Source of the DNA: an uncultured Selenomonas sp.
GTDB lineage: Bacteria; Bacillota; Negativicutes; Selenomonadales; Selenomonadaceae
Length of the DNA stretch: 48,040 nucleotides
Direction: 5' to 3'
Assembly (NCBI GenBank): GCA_902766095.1
Contig: CACXCN010000066.1
Location: 1 to 48,040 of the forward strand
Positions 35,835 to 44,833 of this stretch are shown here, one piece after another. The notes beneath the pieces are model-generated. The model was not told the origin of the DNA, did not search any database, and saw only the letters and a program-made list of their open reading frames with translations. The translations under genes and the position numbers were made by a program. Each line of letters begins with the position of its first letter. Within the stretch, counting starts at the first letter, position 1.

Positions 35835-38153
35835 ATGGGAACCGATAAAGCATCATTATCCGAAGAGGATATCAAGCATCGCTACATCACACCGGCACTG
35901 GAGCGCGTCTGGCGGCCGACAGACATCCGCATGGAGTTGCCCATCACGGCGGGGCGTGTCAATATCAAGGGAAACATGGAGTCGCGGGAGCGGCCGAAGT
36001 TTGCCGACTACGTTCTGTATACGCCCTCGGGCTATCCACTGGCCATCGTCGAGGCGAAGGATAATACGCATACCGTTTCGTTCGGTTTGCAGCAGGCGAA
36101 GACGTATGCGGAGATGATGGATATCCAGTTTGCCTACAGCTCGAACGGCGATGCCTTTGTCGAATATGATTTTCTGACCGGCATCGAGCGCGAGCTGCCG
36201 CTCGATGCATTCCCGACACCAGAGGAGCTCATGGCCAGGCTCCGGCAGGAAGGCCATCTGACGGAGAAGCAGATCAAGGTCATCGAGCAGCCATTCTATC
36301 TGTCAGAAAGCACATATGCGCCGCGCTACTATCAGCGTGTCGCTGTCGACCGCACGCTCGACGCGATCGCTCGCGGCCAGCAGCGTCTGCTGCTCGTCAT
36401 GGCAACCGGCACCGGCAAGACATACACGGCGTTCCAGATCATCTACCGCCTGCGTCAGGCGGGACTGAAGCGCAAGATCCTCTACCTCGCCGACCGCAAT
36501 ATCCTGCTCGACCAGTCCATCCAGCAGGATTTCCGTCCGCTGACAAATGTCATCCACAAGATCAGCTATGCCGCCGACGAACGCACGACCATCACTGCTT
36601 ACGAGGTCTATTTCTCCCTCTACCAGCAGCTTTTCGGCGAGGATGACGAGGAGCGCTTCCGTGAGCTCTTTGATCCCGATTTCTTCGACCTCGTCGTCGT
36701 CGACGAGTGCCATCGCGGCTCCGCAAAGGCTGACAGCCGCTGGCGCAAGATTCTCGACTACTTCCGCTCGGCCACTCAGATCGGCATGACCGCCACGCCG
36801 AAGGAGACGGCGTACGTCTCCAACATCGACTATTTCGGCGAGCCGGTCTACACATACAGCCTGCGGCAGGGCATCGACGATGGCTTCCTCGCGCCGTTCC
36901 GCGTCATCAATGTACAGACGAATATCGGCGACGGCTGGCGGCCGCGCAAGGGACAGCGTGATTTCTTCGGTCAGGAGATCGAGGATCGCATCTATAACAA
37001 TACAGATTACGACTATCATATCGTCCTCGAGGACCGCATCCGCGAAGTCGCCGCGCGCGTCACGACCTACCTGCGGCATACCGACCGCATGGCCAAGACC
37101 ATCGTCTTCTGCGCCGACGAGCCTGCGGCGGAGCGCATGCGCCATGCTCTCGCGCAGCAGAACGCCGACATGATGAAGAAATACCCGAACTACGTCGTGC
37201 GCATCACGGGCAGCGATCCCTATGGCAAAAGCCAGCTCGGCTATTTCATCTCCGTCTCCTCGCCGACGCCGGTCATCGCTACGACCTCGCAGCTCCTGTC
37301 GACCGGCGTCGATTGCAAGATGGTCAAGCTCATCGTCCTCGACGAGAACATCGCCTCGATGACCATGTTCAAGCAGATCATCGGTCGCGGGACGCGTCTG
37401 CGCTATGAAGACGGCAAGCGCAGCTTCGTCATTATGGACTTCCGCGGCGTCACGCGCCTCTTCGCCGATCCGGACTGGGACGGCCCCCTCATCGAGGACC
37501 CCGGCTACAGCACCGGGGAGGGAGGCGGCGAGCCGCGAGGTGGCAGGAAGGGCGGCGGCAAGGGCGGTGGCAAGCCGGCCAGCAAGCCCTATGTGCGCGC
37601 CGACGGCTGCCAGGTCTATACCGTGCAGGAGACCGTCTCCGTCTACGACACCGGCGGCAAGCTCCTGCAGCAGGAGAACATCATCGACTATACGAAGGAG
37701 AATATCCTCGGCCAGTTCGGGGACCTTCACGCCTTCATCCACGAGTGGAACGCTGCGGCGAAGAAGCAGGCCATCGCCGATGCTCTCGCGGAGCGCGGCA
37801 TCGATCTCGACAAGCTCAAGCAGACGATGAATATGGCCGATGTCGACGACTTCGATTTCATCTGTCATGTCGCCTACGACCAGAAACCTCTGACGCGCCG
37901 CGAGCGCGCCGAGGGTGTGCGGAAACGCGACTTCCTGAGCCGGTACAGCGGCGACGCCCGCGCCGTCCTCGAGACACTGCTCGACAGCTACAAGGATCTT
38001 GGCATCAAGGACATCGAAAAGACCGACGTGCTCCGCATGAAGGACTTCCAGAAATTCGGCAAACCGGGGCGCATCGCCAAGCTTTTCAACGGCAAGAAAG
38101 GCTACGAGGAAGCGGTGCGTGCCCTCGAACAAGAACTCTACAAGGCAGGTTAA
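35835..38153 (+). CDS. hsdR: Type I restriction endonuclease subunit R
   Basis: HsdR translocates DNA and cuts unmodified molecules far from the recognition site. The 772-residue protein has an N-terminal nuclease fold (FADYVLYTPSG, then IVEAKDN with the E-x-K active site), SF2 helicase motifs (Walker A MATGTGKTYTAF, DECHRGS, TATP, QIIGRGTRLRYEDG) and a C-terminal helical region for binding M. A Gly/Arg-rich stretch (about 556-580) links the helicase and C-terminal parts. GAGAGGTGAT lies before the ATG. hsdM starts 6 bases after its stop. Confidence 0.95.
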   Translation: MGTDKASLSEEDIKHRYITPALERVWRPTDIRMELPITAGRVNIKGNMESRERPKFADYVLYTPSGYPLAIVEAKDNTHTVSFGLQQAKTYAEMMDIQFAYSSNGDAFVEYDFLTGIERELPLDAFPTPEELMARLRQEGHLTEKQIKVIEQPFYLSESTYAPRYYQRVAVDRTLDAIARGQQRLLLVMATGTGKTYTAFQIIYRLRQAGLKRKILYLADRNILLDQSIQQDFRPLTNVIHKISYAADERTTITAYEVYFSLYQQLFGEDDEERFRELFDPDFFDLVVVDECHRGSAKADSRWRKILDYFRSATQIGMTATPKETAYVSNIDYFGEPVYTYSLRQGIDDGFLAPFRVINVQTNIGDGWRPRKGQRDFFGQEIEDRIYNNTDYDYHIVLEDRIREVAARVTTYLRHTDRMAKTIVFCADEPAAERMRHALAQQNADMMKKYPNYVVRITGSDPYGKSQLGYFISVSSPTPVIATTSQLLSTGVDCKMVKLIVLDENIASMTMFKQIIGRGTRLRYEDGKRSFVIMDFRGVTRLFADPDWDGPLIEDPGYSTGEGGGEPRGGRKGGGKGGGKPASKPYVRADGCQVYTVQETVSVYDTGGKLLQQENIIDYTKENILGQFGDLHAFIHEWNAAAKKQAIADALAERGIDLDKLKQTMNMADVDDFDFICHVAYDQKPLTRRERAEGVRKRDFLSRYSGDARAVLETLLDSYKDLGIKDIEKTDVLRMKDFQKFGKPGRIAKLFNGKKGYEEAVRALEQELYKAG

Positions 38154-38159
38154 TACGAT

Positions 38160-39632
38160 ATGGCAACAAATCTAGGCGGACTCGTCAAAAGACTCCAGGA
38201 CATCATGAGGAGCGACCCCGGTATCAATGGCGATGCCCAGCGCATCGAGCAGATCATCTGGGCGCTTTTCCTCAAGGTCTACGATGCCAAGGAAGAAGAC
38301 TGGGAGATGGACGAGGACGACTACCAGTCCGTCATCCCTGAGCAATACCGCTGGCAGAACTGGGCGCACGATGACGGCAAGGGCACGGTGCTGACGGGCA
38401 AGGAGCTGTTAGATTTCGTCAACGACCTCTTCGACACGCTCAAAGATCTCCCCATCACGCCCGGCATGCCGAGGAAGAAGCGCATCGTCCGGACGATGTT
38501 CGAGGAGACGAACCAGTACATGAAAGACGGCGTGCTGCTGCGCCAGGTCATCAACGTCATCGACGATATCGACCTCGAGAGCTACGAGAACCTGCACGCC
38601 CTCGGCGACATCTACGAGACAATCCTGAAGGAACTCCAGTCGGCCGGCCGGGCCGGCGAATTCTACACGCCGCGTGCCGTCACGGACTTCATGGCTGACC
38701 GCATCGAGCCGCGCCTCGGCGAGAAAATGGCGGACTTCGCCTGCGGCACGGGCGGCTTCCTCGTCAGCTGGCTGCGCGAGCTCGAGAAGCAGGTCCGGAC
38801 GCCTGACGACCGCGCCCTCTGGAACAACTCCGTCTACGGCATCGAGAAAAAGCAGTTCCCCTATATGCTCGCTATCACGAACCTCCTGCTCCACGACATC
38901 GACAACCCGAACATCGACCATGGCAACAGCCTGCTCCACGACGTCCTCGACTACACCGAAAAGGACAAGTTCGACAAGGTCCTAATGAATCCTCCATACG
39001 GCGGCAGCGAGAAGAAAGACGTCATGAGCCATTTCCCTGACGACCTCGCCGACAGCGAGACCGCCGATCTGTTCATGAGCGTCATCCTCTACCGGCTCAA
39101 AGAGGGCGGCCGTGCGGCTGTCGTCCTGCCGGACGGATTCCTCTTCGGTACGGACAATACGAAAGTCAATATCAAGAAGAAGCTCATGGCGGAGTGCGAC
39201 CTGCACACGATCATCCGCCTGCCCGGCAGCGTATTCGCACCGTACACGAGCATCACGACGAATATCCTCTTCTTCGACCGCACGCATCCGACGGAGCAGA
39301 CCTGGTTCTACCGCCTCGACATGCCAGAGGGTTACAAGCACTTCAGCAAGACGAAGCCCATGCGCCTCGAGCATTTCGCGCCCGTCAAGGAATGGTGGGA
39401 TGACCGTCAGGAAATCATCGAAGACGGATTCCCGAAGGCGAAATGCTACACGGCTGAGGAAATCGCCGCCGGCGGCTACAACCTCGACCTCTGCGGCTTC
39501 CCGCATGAGGAGGAGGAAATCCTCGAGCCCCTCGACCTCATCCAGAAATACCAAGAGCAGCGCCAGTCCCTGAACGAGAAGATCGACACCATCCTCGCCC
39601 GCATCACGGCCAAGCTGGAGGAAAACGCATGA
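38160..39632 (+). CDS. hsdM: Type I DNA methyltransferase subunit M
   Basis: HsdM adds a methyl group to N6 of adenine at the site chosen by HsdS. The 490-residue protein has an N-terminal helical domain (about 1-150), SAM-binding motif I DFACGTGGF, the catalytic motif IV NPPY (KVLMNPPYGG), and GRAAVVLPDGFLFG. The C-terminal tail is helical and contacts S. Its last four bases overlap hsdS (ATGA). Confidence 0.97.
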   Translation: MATNLGGLVKRLQDIMRSDPGINGDAQRIEQIIWALFLKVYDAKEEDWEMDEDDYQSVIPEQYRWQNWAHDDGKGTVLTGKELLDFVNDLFDTLKDLPITPGMPRKKRIVRTMFEETNQYMKDGVLLRQVINVIDDIDLESYENLHALGDIYETILKELQSAGRAGEFYTPRAVTDFMADRIEPRLGEKMADFACGTGGFLVSWLRELEKQVRTPDDRALWNNSVYGIEKKQFPYMLAITNLLLHDIDNPNIDHGNSLLHDVLDYTEKDKFDKVLMNPPYGGSEKKDVMSHFPDDLADSETADLFMSVILYRLKEGGRAAVVLPDGFLFGTDNTKVNIKKKLMAECDLHTIIRLPGSVFAPYTSITTNILFFDRTHPTEQTWFYRLDMPEGYKHFSKTKPMRLEHFAPVKEWWDDRQEIIEDGFPKAKCYTAEEIAAGGYNLDLCGFPHEEEEILEPLDLIQKYQEQRQSLNEKIDTILARITAKLEENA

Positions 39633-41053
39633 ACGCACAAGACCTCAGAAACAGCATCCTCCAGCGCGCCATCGAGGGAAAGCTCGTGCCGCAAAGAGAC
39701 GAAGAGGGCACATCGAAAGAACTCCTGCAAGAAATCCGCGCCGAGAAAGCAAGGCTCATCAAGGAAAAGAAAATCAAGAAGACCAAGCCCCTGCCCGCCA
39801 TCACCGAGGATGAAAAGCCGTTTGAACTTCCCGAAAGCTGGGAGTGGGTACGGCTAGGGGAAATCTTCTTCCTACAAGCAGGCAGGAATATAAAAGCGGC
39901 AGAAATAAATGTTGAATCAACAGAATCATATCAATATCCTTGTTATGGAGGAAATGGCATTAGAGGCTTTGTCAAATTCTTCAATGCAGAAGGTGATTTT
40001 CCGATAATTGGTAGACAAGGTGCACTTTGTGGAAATATAAATCGTGCCACAGGAAAATTCTATGCAACGGAACATGCGGTACTTACTCACACATTCGCTA
40101 GCACAGATGTTTCTTGGGCATGTTATTTTTTAACGGCATTGAATTTGAATCAATATGCGACAGCTACGGCTCAGCCCGGGTTAGCTGTTAGCAAAATCAA
40201 CCATGTCCTGATTCCCCTTCCCCCGCTTGCCGAGCAGAAGCGCATTGTCGCCAAGATTGAAACGTTCCTGCCCGACCTTGCGGCCTACGACGACGCACAG
40301 ACCGAGCTCCACACGCTCACACAGCGCTTCCCCGACGACATGAAAAAGAGCCTGCTCCAATACGCGATCGAGGGAAAGCTCGTGCCACAGCGAGCCGAGG
40401 AGGGCACGGCGAAGGACCTGCTCCGCGAAATCCAGACCGAAAAGGCACGGCTCATCAAGGAAAAGAAAATCAAGAAAACCAAGCCCCTGCCCGCCATCAC
40501 CGACGACGAAAAGCCGTTTGACCTTCCCGAAAGCTGGGAGTGGGTGCGGTTGCAATCTATTTGCACAAAAATTATAGATGGTGACCATAATCCACCTGTG
40601 GGGATAGGTTGTGAAAGCAAATATTTGATGCTATCAGCACAAAATATTAATAATGATACTATCAATTTTGAACGTGTCCGGTATTTGGATGAAGAAACTT
40701 TCAAAAAAGAAGACTTGAGAACTAAAGCAACAAAAGGAGATATATTTTTTACGATTGTTGGAACTTTAGGTCGTAGTTGTGTATATGAAGGTGGCTCAAA
40801 TATTTGTTTTCAACGTAGTGTATCAGTAATAACTACACTGATATATAATTATTACTTAAAATATGTACTTGATTCATACTTTATCAGAAACTACATGGAA
40901 CTAAATGCGAAAGGGACAGCACAAAAGGGATTTTATCTAAAACAAGTAAATAACTTGTGTATTCCCCTTCCTCCTCTTGCCGAGCAGCACCGCATTGTCG
41001 CCCGTCTGGAGGAGTTGCTGCCTCTTTGCCAGCAACTTGATGCCCAGCCCTGA
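39629..41053 (+). CDS. hsdS: Type I specificity subunit S
   Basis: HsdS sets the bipartite DNA target. The 474-residue protein has two target-recognition domains (encoded by about 39856-40210 and 40552-40960), each followed by a conserved helical spacer with LPPLAEQKRIVAKIE or LPPLAEQHRIVARLE. Before each TRD stands a near-identical conserved block (AIEGKLVPQR..., KARLIKEKKIKKTKPLPAIT, LPESWEWVRL). The TRD DNA is strikingly AT-rich against GC-rich conserved parts, which points to exchange of TRDs by recombination. The target sequence cannot be predicted from this. Confidence 0.96.
   Translation: MNAQDLRNSILQRAIEGKLVPQRDEEGTSKELLQEIRAEKARLIKEKKIKKTKPLPAITEDEKPFELPESWEWVRLGEIFFLQAGRNIKAAEINVESTESYQYPCYGGNGIRGFVKFFNAEGDFPIIGRQGALCGNINRATGKFYATEHAVLTHTFASTDVSWACYFLTALNLNQYATATAQPGLAVSKINHVLIPLPPLAEQKRIVAKIETFLPDLAAYDDAQTELHTLTQRFPDDMKKSLLQYAIEGKLVPQRAEEGTAKDLLREIQTEKARLIKEKKIKKTKPLPAITDDEKPFDLPESWEWVRLQSICTKIIDGDHNPPVGIGCESKYLMLSAQNINNDTINFERVRYLDEETFKKEDLRTKATKGDIFFTIVGTLGRSCVYEGGSNICFQRSVSVITTLIYNYYLKYVLDSYFIRNYMELNAKGTAQKGFYLKQVNNLCIPLPPLAEQHRIVARLEELLPLCQQLDAQP
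39671..39855 (+). repeat. hsdS internal direct repeat, copy 1
   Basis: This 185-bp stretch matches 40367-40551 closely along its whole length with no gap. Long identical runs occur around the segment encoding KEKKIKKTKPLPAIT. Each copy ends exactly where a target-recognition domain begins. Confidence 0.9.
40367..40551 (+). repeat. hsdS internal direct repeat, copy 2
   Basis: Second copy of the 185-bp repeat at 39671-39855, 696 bp downstream. Recombination between the copies would delete or duplicate one target-recognition domain in frame, since 696 is a multiple of three. Confidence 0.9.
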
Positions 41054-41064
41054 TGACAGGGCGG

Positions 41065-41111
41065 TGGCCATTCCCATGTGTGCAGTGTGTGCACAGGGAA
41101 TGGCCATTTTT
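41065..41111 (+). terminator. Rho-independent terminator after hsdS
   Basis: TGGCCATTCCC (41065-41075) pairs perfectly with GGGAATGGCCA (41096-41106), with an inner TGTGCA/TGCACA helix possible, followed by TTTTTG. Confidence 0.93.
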
Positions 41112-41339
41112 GTTTGGAGCGGTGGCTGGGAAGACTCTCGGCTATGGCCGCTCGGGATAGCAGGGGCAGGCCGAATCTAATGAGGACTCCTGCAATTTAA
41201 TAAAAGCCTAATAGGCAGGACTGCCTACTCAAAAGATAGTGTTATAAGATATTCGCATCATATATTTTCATAGCGTTCAAATTAGTGTTAGTATATAGAT
41301 ATATTGATACATTGACGATACGGAGTGGGAGGATTGACC

Positions 41340-42917
41340 ATGAAAAGCAAGGGATATAGCTGGCGGCTGGCAACGCTTGTGGCGGGAGCGCTGCTGGCGT
41401 CGGGGCTATGGACAGCCTCTGCCGAGGCGGCAGACCTCTCGCTGGCCCAGGCCATAGAGATGGCACTGAGCCAGAATACGAGCCTGAAGGTAACGCAGAA
41501 GGCGGAGGACACGGCGGCAGCAGCACTGAAGGAGGCCAAGGGGAATAATGGGGCCTCCGTGGAAATTTCGGATGGCTTGTCGACTAGCAAGAAAAGTGGC
41601 AATCCTCATAAGGCTGGAAATTCGTTGAGCATCAGTGGTTCTTTACCGCTTTATACTGGCGGCAAGAATCAGGCCAATATCAAGCGGGCCGAGCTCGGCG
41701 TCGAGACGGCAGCGCTGACGACGGACCGCGAGCGTGAGAATGTGAAGCTCGATGTCGTACAGGCCTACTACAATGCACTCGAGGCGAAGAAAACCATCGA
41801 CGTCGATCAGGAGTCCGTCGACAACTACGAGGCCCACTATACGAATGTCAGCCAGCTGTACTCGGCCGGATCGAAAGCGCGCATCGATGTGCTGCGTTCG
41901 AGCGTCGAGCTCTCGAATGCCCGCCAGACGCTTATCAAGGCTCAGAATGCCTACGAGGTCGACATCGCGAAGCTTCGCAATCTGCTGAACATCGATCGCT
42001 CGGAGCCGCTGAACCTCACGACGGATTTCAGCTATGACAAGTTCGATATCGATATGGACTCATGCATCGCCTATGCCTATCGCAATCGCAAGGATTTGCT
42101 CGTCGACCAGTACAACCTTGATCGGGCCGAGCTGGCCGTCACTGCGGCCAAGGCCGGGTTCAAGCCGACGCTGAGTCTGTCCCTAGGCGCGGGACAGAAC
42201 AATAATTTCAATCCGAACAGCACGTCCTCACAGGATGTGTCGGCCGGCATCACCGCCAGCTGGAACGTATTCGACAGCGGTGTGACCAAAGCAGAGGTGC
42301 AGGCAGCGGAGGCAAGCCGCGACACGGCGAAGTTGAACCTGGTCAAGGATCAGGAGAATATCGACTATGCGCTGCGGCAGGCATACTATAATATGCGTGA
42401 AGCCGAGAAAAGGTTCAACTCGACCGGGGATGCTGTGAATCAGGCTGAGGAGGACTACTATATAGCGCGAGAGAAGTACCGCGCGGGCGAAGGGCTGATG
42501 CTCGACATCATCGATGCCCAGCTGGCGCTCTCGCAGGCTAAGCTGAACTACATCAGCGCGCAATATGACTACGCCCGGTATAAAGCGGAAGTCGAAAATG
42601 TCATGGGCATGGGCCTGAATGACAGCGAGAACCAGGCCGCCCGTCTGCTGTCCGCTGATGCCGAGGCGGCACTGCAGTCTTCGCCAGCGGCCAAAGTGAC
42701 GGGCCAGCCGCAGTCGGTACCCGAGGCGAAACCGACAGCTGCTAAAACGTCAGCAAAGGCGAAAAAGGCCAAGAAGGCCAAGCGTACAGCCAAAGAGCAG
42801 ACAGCTGCGGCAGCGACAACGCCTACAACGACTACAGCAGCTGCAGCAGCCAGAACGACGAACGCGACTGGCAGCGAAAGCGCGCAGGACGTAGCGCGAG
42901 ATGCAGCGCGGAGCTGA
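41340..42917 (+). CDS. TolC-family outer-membrane efflux protein
   Basis: The 525-residue protein forms the outer-membrane duct of a tripartite efflux pump. It has a signal peptide (about 1-28, ending AEAA), then two TolC repeats (LSLAQAIEMALSQNTSLKV, LDVVQAYYNALEAKK, VSQLYSAGSKARIDVLRSSV; second: DSCIAYAYRNRKDLLVDQYN, ALRQAYYNMREAEK, YIAREKYRAGEGLMLDIIDA). After the family core (about residue 430) there is a long low-complexity tail rich in Lys, Thr and Ala. The ATG at 41340 follows GGGAGG by 7 bases. The first of four genes in a MacAB-type operon. Confidence 0.93.
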   Translation: MKSKGYSWRLATLVAGALLASGLWTASAEAADLSLAQAIEMALSQNTSLKVTQKAEDTAAAALKEAKGNNGASVEISDGLSTSKKSGNPHKAGNSLSISGSLPLYTGGKNQANIKRAELGVETAALTTDRERENVKLDVVQAYYNALEAKKTIDVDQESVDNYEAHYTNVSQLYSAGSKARIDVLRSSVELSNARQTLIKAQNAYEVDIAKLRNLLNIDRSEPLNLTTDFSYDKFDIDMDSCIAYAYRNRKDLLVDQYNLDRAELAVTAAKAGFKPTLSLSLGAGQNNNFNPNSTSSQDVSAGITASWNVFDSGVTKAEVQAAEASRDTAKLNLVKDQENIDYALRQAYYNMREAEKRFNSTGDAVNQAEEDYYIAREKYRAGEGLMLDIIDAQLALSQAKLNYISAQYDYARYKAEVENVMGMGLNDSENQAARLLSADAEAALQSSPAAKVTGQPQSVPEAKPTAAKTSAKAKKAKKAKRTAKEQTAAAATTPTTTTAAAAARTTNATGSESAQDVARDAARS

Positions 42918-42930
42918 TGGAGGCAAGTAA

Positions 42931-44067
42931 ATGATAAAGCTTAATTTCAAGGCAAAGATCGCCATAGCGCTCATAGCCATAGCCGGCTGCGCTTTCGGCG
43001 GCTACAAGTACTACGAAAGCCAGCAGTCGGCGAAACAGGCAGCCGCGGTGCAGACCGTAGCGGTCACGCGCATGAACATGAAGTCTACGGTATCGGCGAC
43101 CGGTACGATCAAACCGGTCGACTCCGTCGAGATCAGCTCGAAGGTGACGGCCCGTATCAAGGAAATACCGGTTCATGAAAATGATGAAGTCAAAGCGGGA
43201 CAGACGGTCTGCCTGCTCGATGGCTCCGACCTCGAGGCTCAGCGCGACCAGGCCTCCTATCAGGTCACGCATACGCGCGCTGCTTATAATCGCGTCAGCT
43301 ACCTTTACAGCATAGGCGCGGATACCCAGCAGCAGCTCGAGGACGCCCAGTATGAGTACGATACCGCGGTATCGAAGCTCTCCGAAGCGCAGACCGATAT
43401 GAACGAGACGGTCATCACCTCGCCGATGGACGGTATCGTCGTCGGTGAGCCGAAGACGGTAGGTACGATGGCGCGCACCGGCGATAATCCTACGGTCATC
43501 ATGCGTATCGCGGATCTCTCCGCGAAGCAGATCCAGGCCAAGATCGATGAAACGGATATCGGCAACGTCAAAGTCGGTCAGGAAGCGACGTTCACAGTCG
43601 ATGCCTATACGGACAAGAAATTTACAGCTCGTGTCACGAAAATATCCAAGACCGATACCGGCAATACCTGGGATACGACGGACTCCAGCTCCAGCTCATC
43701 ATCGTCCTCCTCGGCCAGTGTCATCTACTACTACGTGACGCTCGATGTCGACGATCCGGACAATGTACTGCTGCCAGCCATGACCGCGCGCGTAGAGATC
43801 AATACGGCGGACAAGTCGGATGTACTGGCCCTGCCGATATCGACGCTCAAGACGGATGCGAATGGCTCCTATGTCATGGTAAAGAATGCAGATGGCAGTC
43901 AGGAGCGCCGGGCGGTAGAGACTGGCATATACAGTGATGAATATGTAGAGATCGTATCGGGACTCGACGAAGGCGAGGAAGTTGTCTCCAGCTATACGGC
44001 TACCAAGAAAACAAGCAGCAAAAATAGCAACAGGAATGGCGGTGGCCCTGGCGGACCTCCGATGTAA
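42931..44067 (+). CDS. macA: MacA-like periplasmic adaptor protein
   Basis: The 378-residue membrane-fusion protein links the inner-membrane MacB to TolC. It has an N-terminal membrane anchor (AKIAIALIAIAGCAFGGYKY), the biotinyl-lipoyl halves (VSATGTIKPVDSVEISSKV and ITSPMDGIVVGEPKTVGTMA), a short coiled hairpin, the beta-barrel domain, and a C-terminal Gly/Pro tail (NGGGPGGPPM). An unusual run of ten serines (about 251-260) interrupts the beta-barrel domain. GGAGG lies upstream of the ATG, 13 bases after tolC. Confidence 0.92.
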   Translation: MIKLNFKAKIAIALIAIAGCAFGGYKYYESQQSAKQAAAVQTVAVTRMNMKSTVSATGTIKPVDSVEISSKVTARIKEIPVHENDEVKAGQTVCLLDGSDLEAQRDQASYQVTHTRAAYNRVSYLYSIGADTQQQLEDAQYEYDTAVSKLSEAQTDMNETVITSPMDGIVVGEPKTVGTMARTGDNPTVIMRIADLSAKQIQAKIDETDIGNVKVGQEATFTVDAYTDKKFTARVTKISKTDTGNTWDTTDSSSSSSSSSSASVIYYYVTLDVDDPDNVLLPAMTARVEINTADKSDVLALPISTLKTDANGSYVMVKNADGSQERRAVETGIYSDEYVEIVSGLDEGEEVVSSYTATKKTSSKNSNRNGGGPGGPPM

Positions 44068-44080
44068 GGAGGGGACCGAG

Positions 44081-44833
44081 ATGGCAGAAAATGACAGCAG
44101 CCTCGAAAACAGGCTGAAAACAGATACACGCCATGTCACGATAGCTCTGCGCGGTATAAAGAAGATCTATCATATTGGCGGCGAGGATCTCGCGGCGCTG
44201 GCCGGCATCAACCTTGATATCCATCAGGGCGAGTTCGCAGCGCTCATGGGGCCGTCAGGCTCCGGAAAATCGACGCTCATGAACATACTCGGCTGTTTGG
44301 ACAGGCCGACGGAGGGCTCGTATAAGCTGGATGGGTTCGAAGTATCCGGACTATCCGACGACGAGCTCGCCGCCACGCGCAACAAGCGCATCGGCTTCGT
44401 ATTCCAGAACTTCAATCTGCTGGCCCGTCTGACTGCTCGCGAGAATGTGGCGCTGCCGCTCGTTTATGCCGGCGTGAAAAAGAGCGAGCGACTCGAGCGG
44501 GCCCAGTACTATCTAGAGAGCGTCGGGCTCGGGGACCGGGCAGACCATCTGTCGAACGAGCTTTCCGGCGGCCAGCGGCAGCGCGTCGCCATCGCCCGGG
44601 CCCTTGTGAATGACCCGCATATCATCATGGCCGATGAGCCGACCGGCAACCTCGATACGAAGTCGACGAAAGAGATCATGGAGATATTCGAGGCGATGCA
44701 CGAGAAAGGCCGCACGATCATCCTCGTCACGCACGAACCCGAGATCGCGGCCTGTGCGAGCCGTCAGCTGCTCGTGCGCGACGGGCGCATCACGCGTGAC
44801 GAAGGGAAGGGAGTAGTGATGGACGTTGTTTAG
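44081..44833 (+). CDS. MacB-type ABC transporter ATP-binding protein
   Basis: The 250-residue ATPase of a MacB-like exporter has Walker [11 protein letters not shown] loop [17 protein letters not shown], signature [15 protein letters not shown], Walker [16 protein letters not shown] and H-loop His (LVTHEPEIA). It starts at ATG 44081 behind AAGGAGGGG. About 25 residues precede the usual start of the domain. In E. coli MacB the ATPase and permease are one protein; here they are separate genes that overlap by 8 bases. Confidence 0.95.
   Translation: MAENDSSLENRLKTDTRHVTIALRGIKKIYHIGGEDLAALAGINLDIHQGEFAALMGPSGSGKSTLMNILGCLDRPTEGSYKLDGFEVSGLSDDELAATRNKRIGFVFQNFNLLARLTARENVALPLVYAGVKKSERLERAQYYLESVGLGDRADHLSNELSGGQRQRVAIARALVNDPHIIMADEPTGNLDTKSTKEIMEIFEAMHEKGRTIILVTHEPEIAACASRQLLVRDGRITRDEGKGVVMDVV

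Noticed and set aside
36303-38132. 609-codon open frame on the - strand opposite hsdR
   Set aside because: Shadow of hsdR; no motif, and the + strand frame has all restriction-helicase motifs.
41112-41339. Gene or operator between hsdS and tolC
   Set aside because: No ORF with a credible start. A short TAGGCA/TGCCTA hairpin at 41212 and AT-rich DNA are present, but no promoter or operator could be assigned with confidence.
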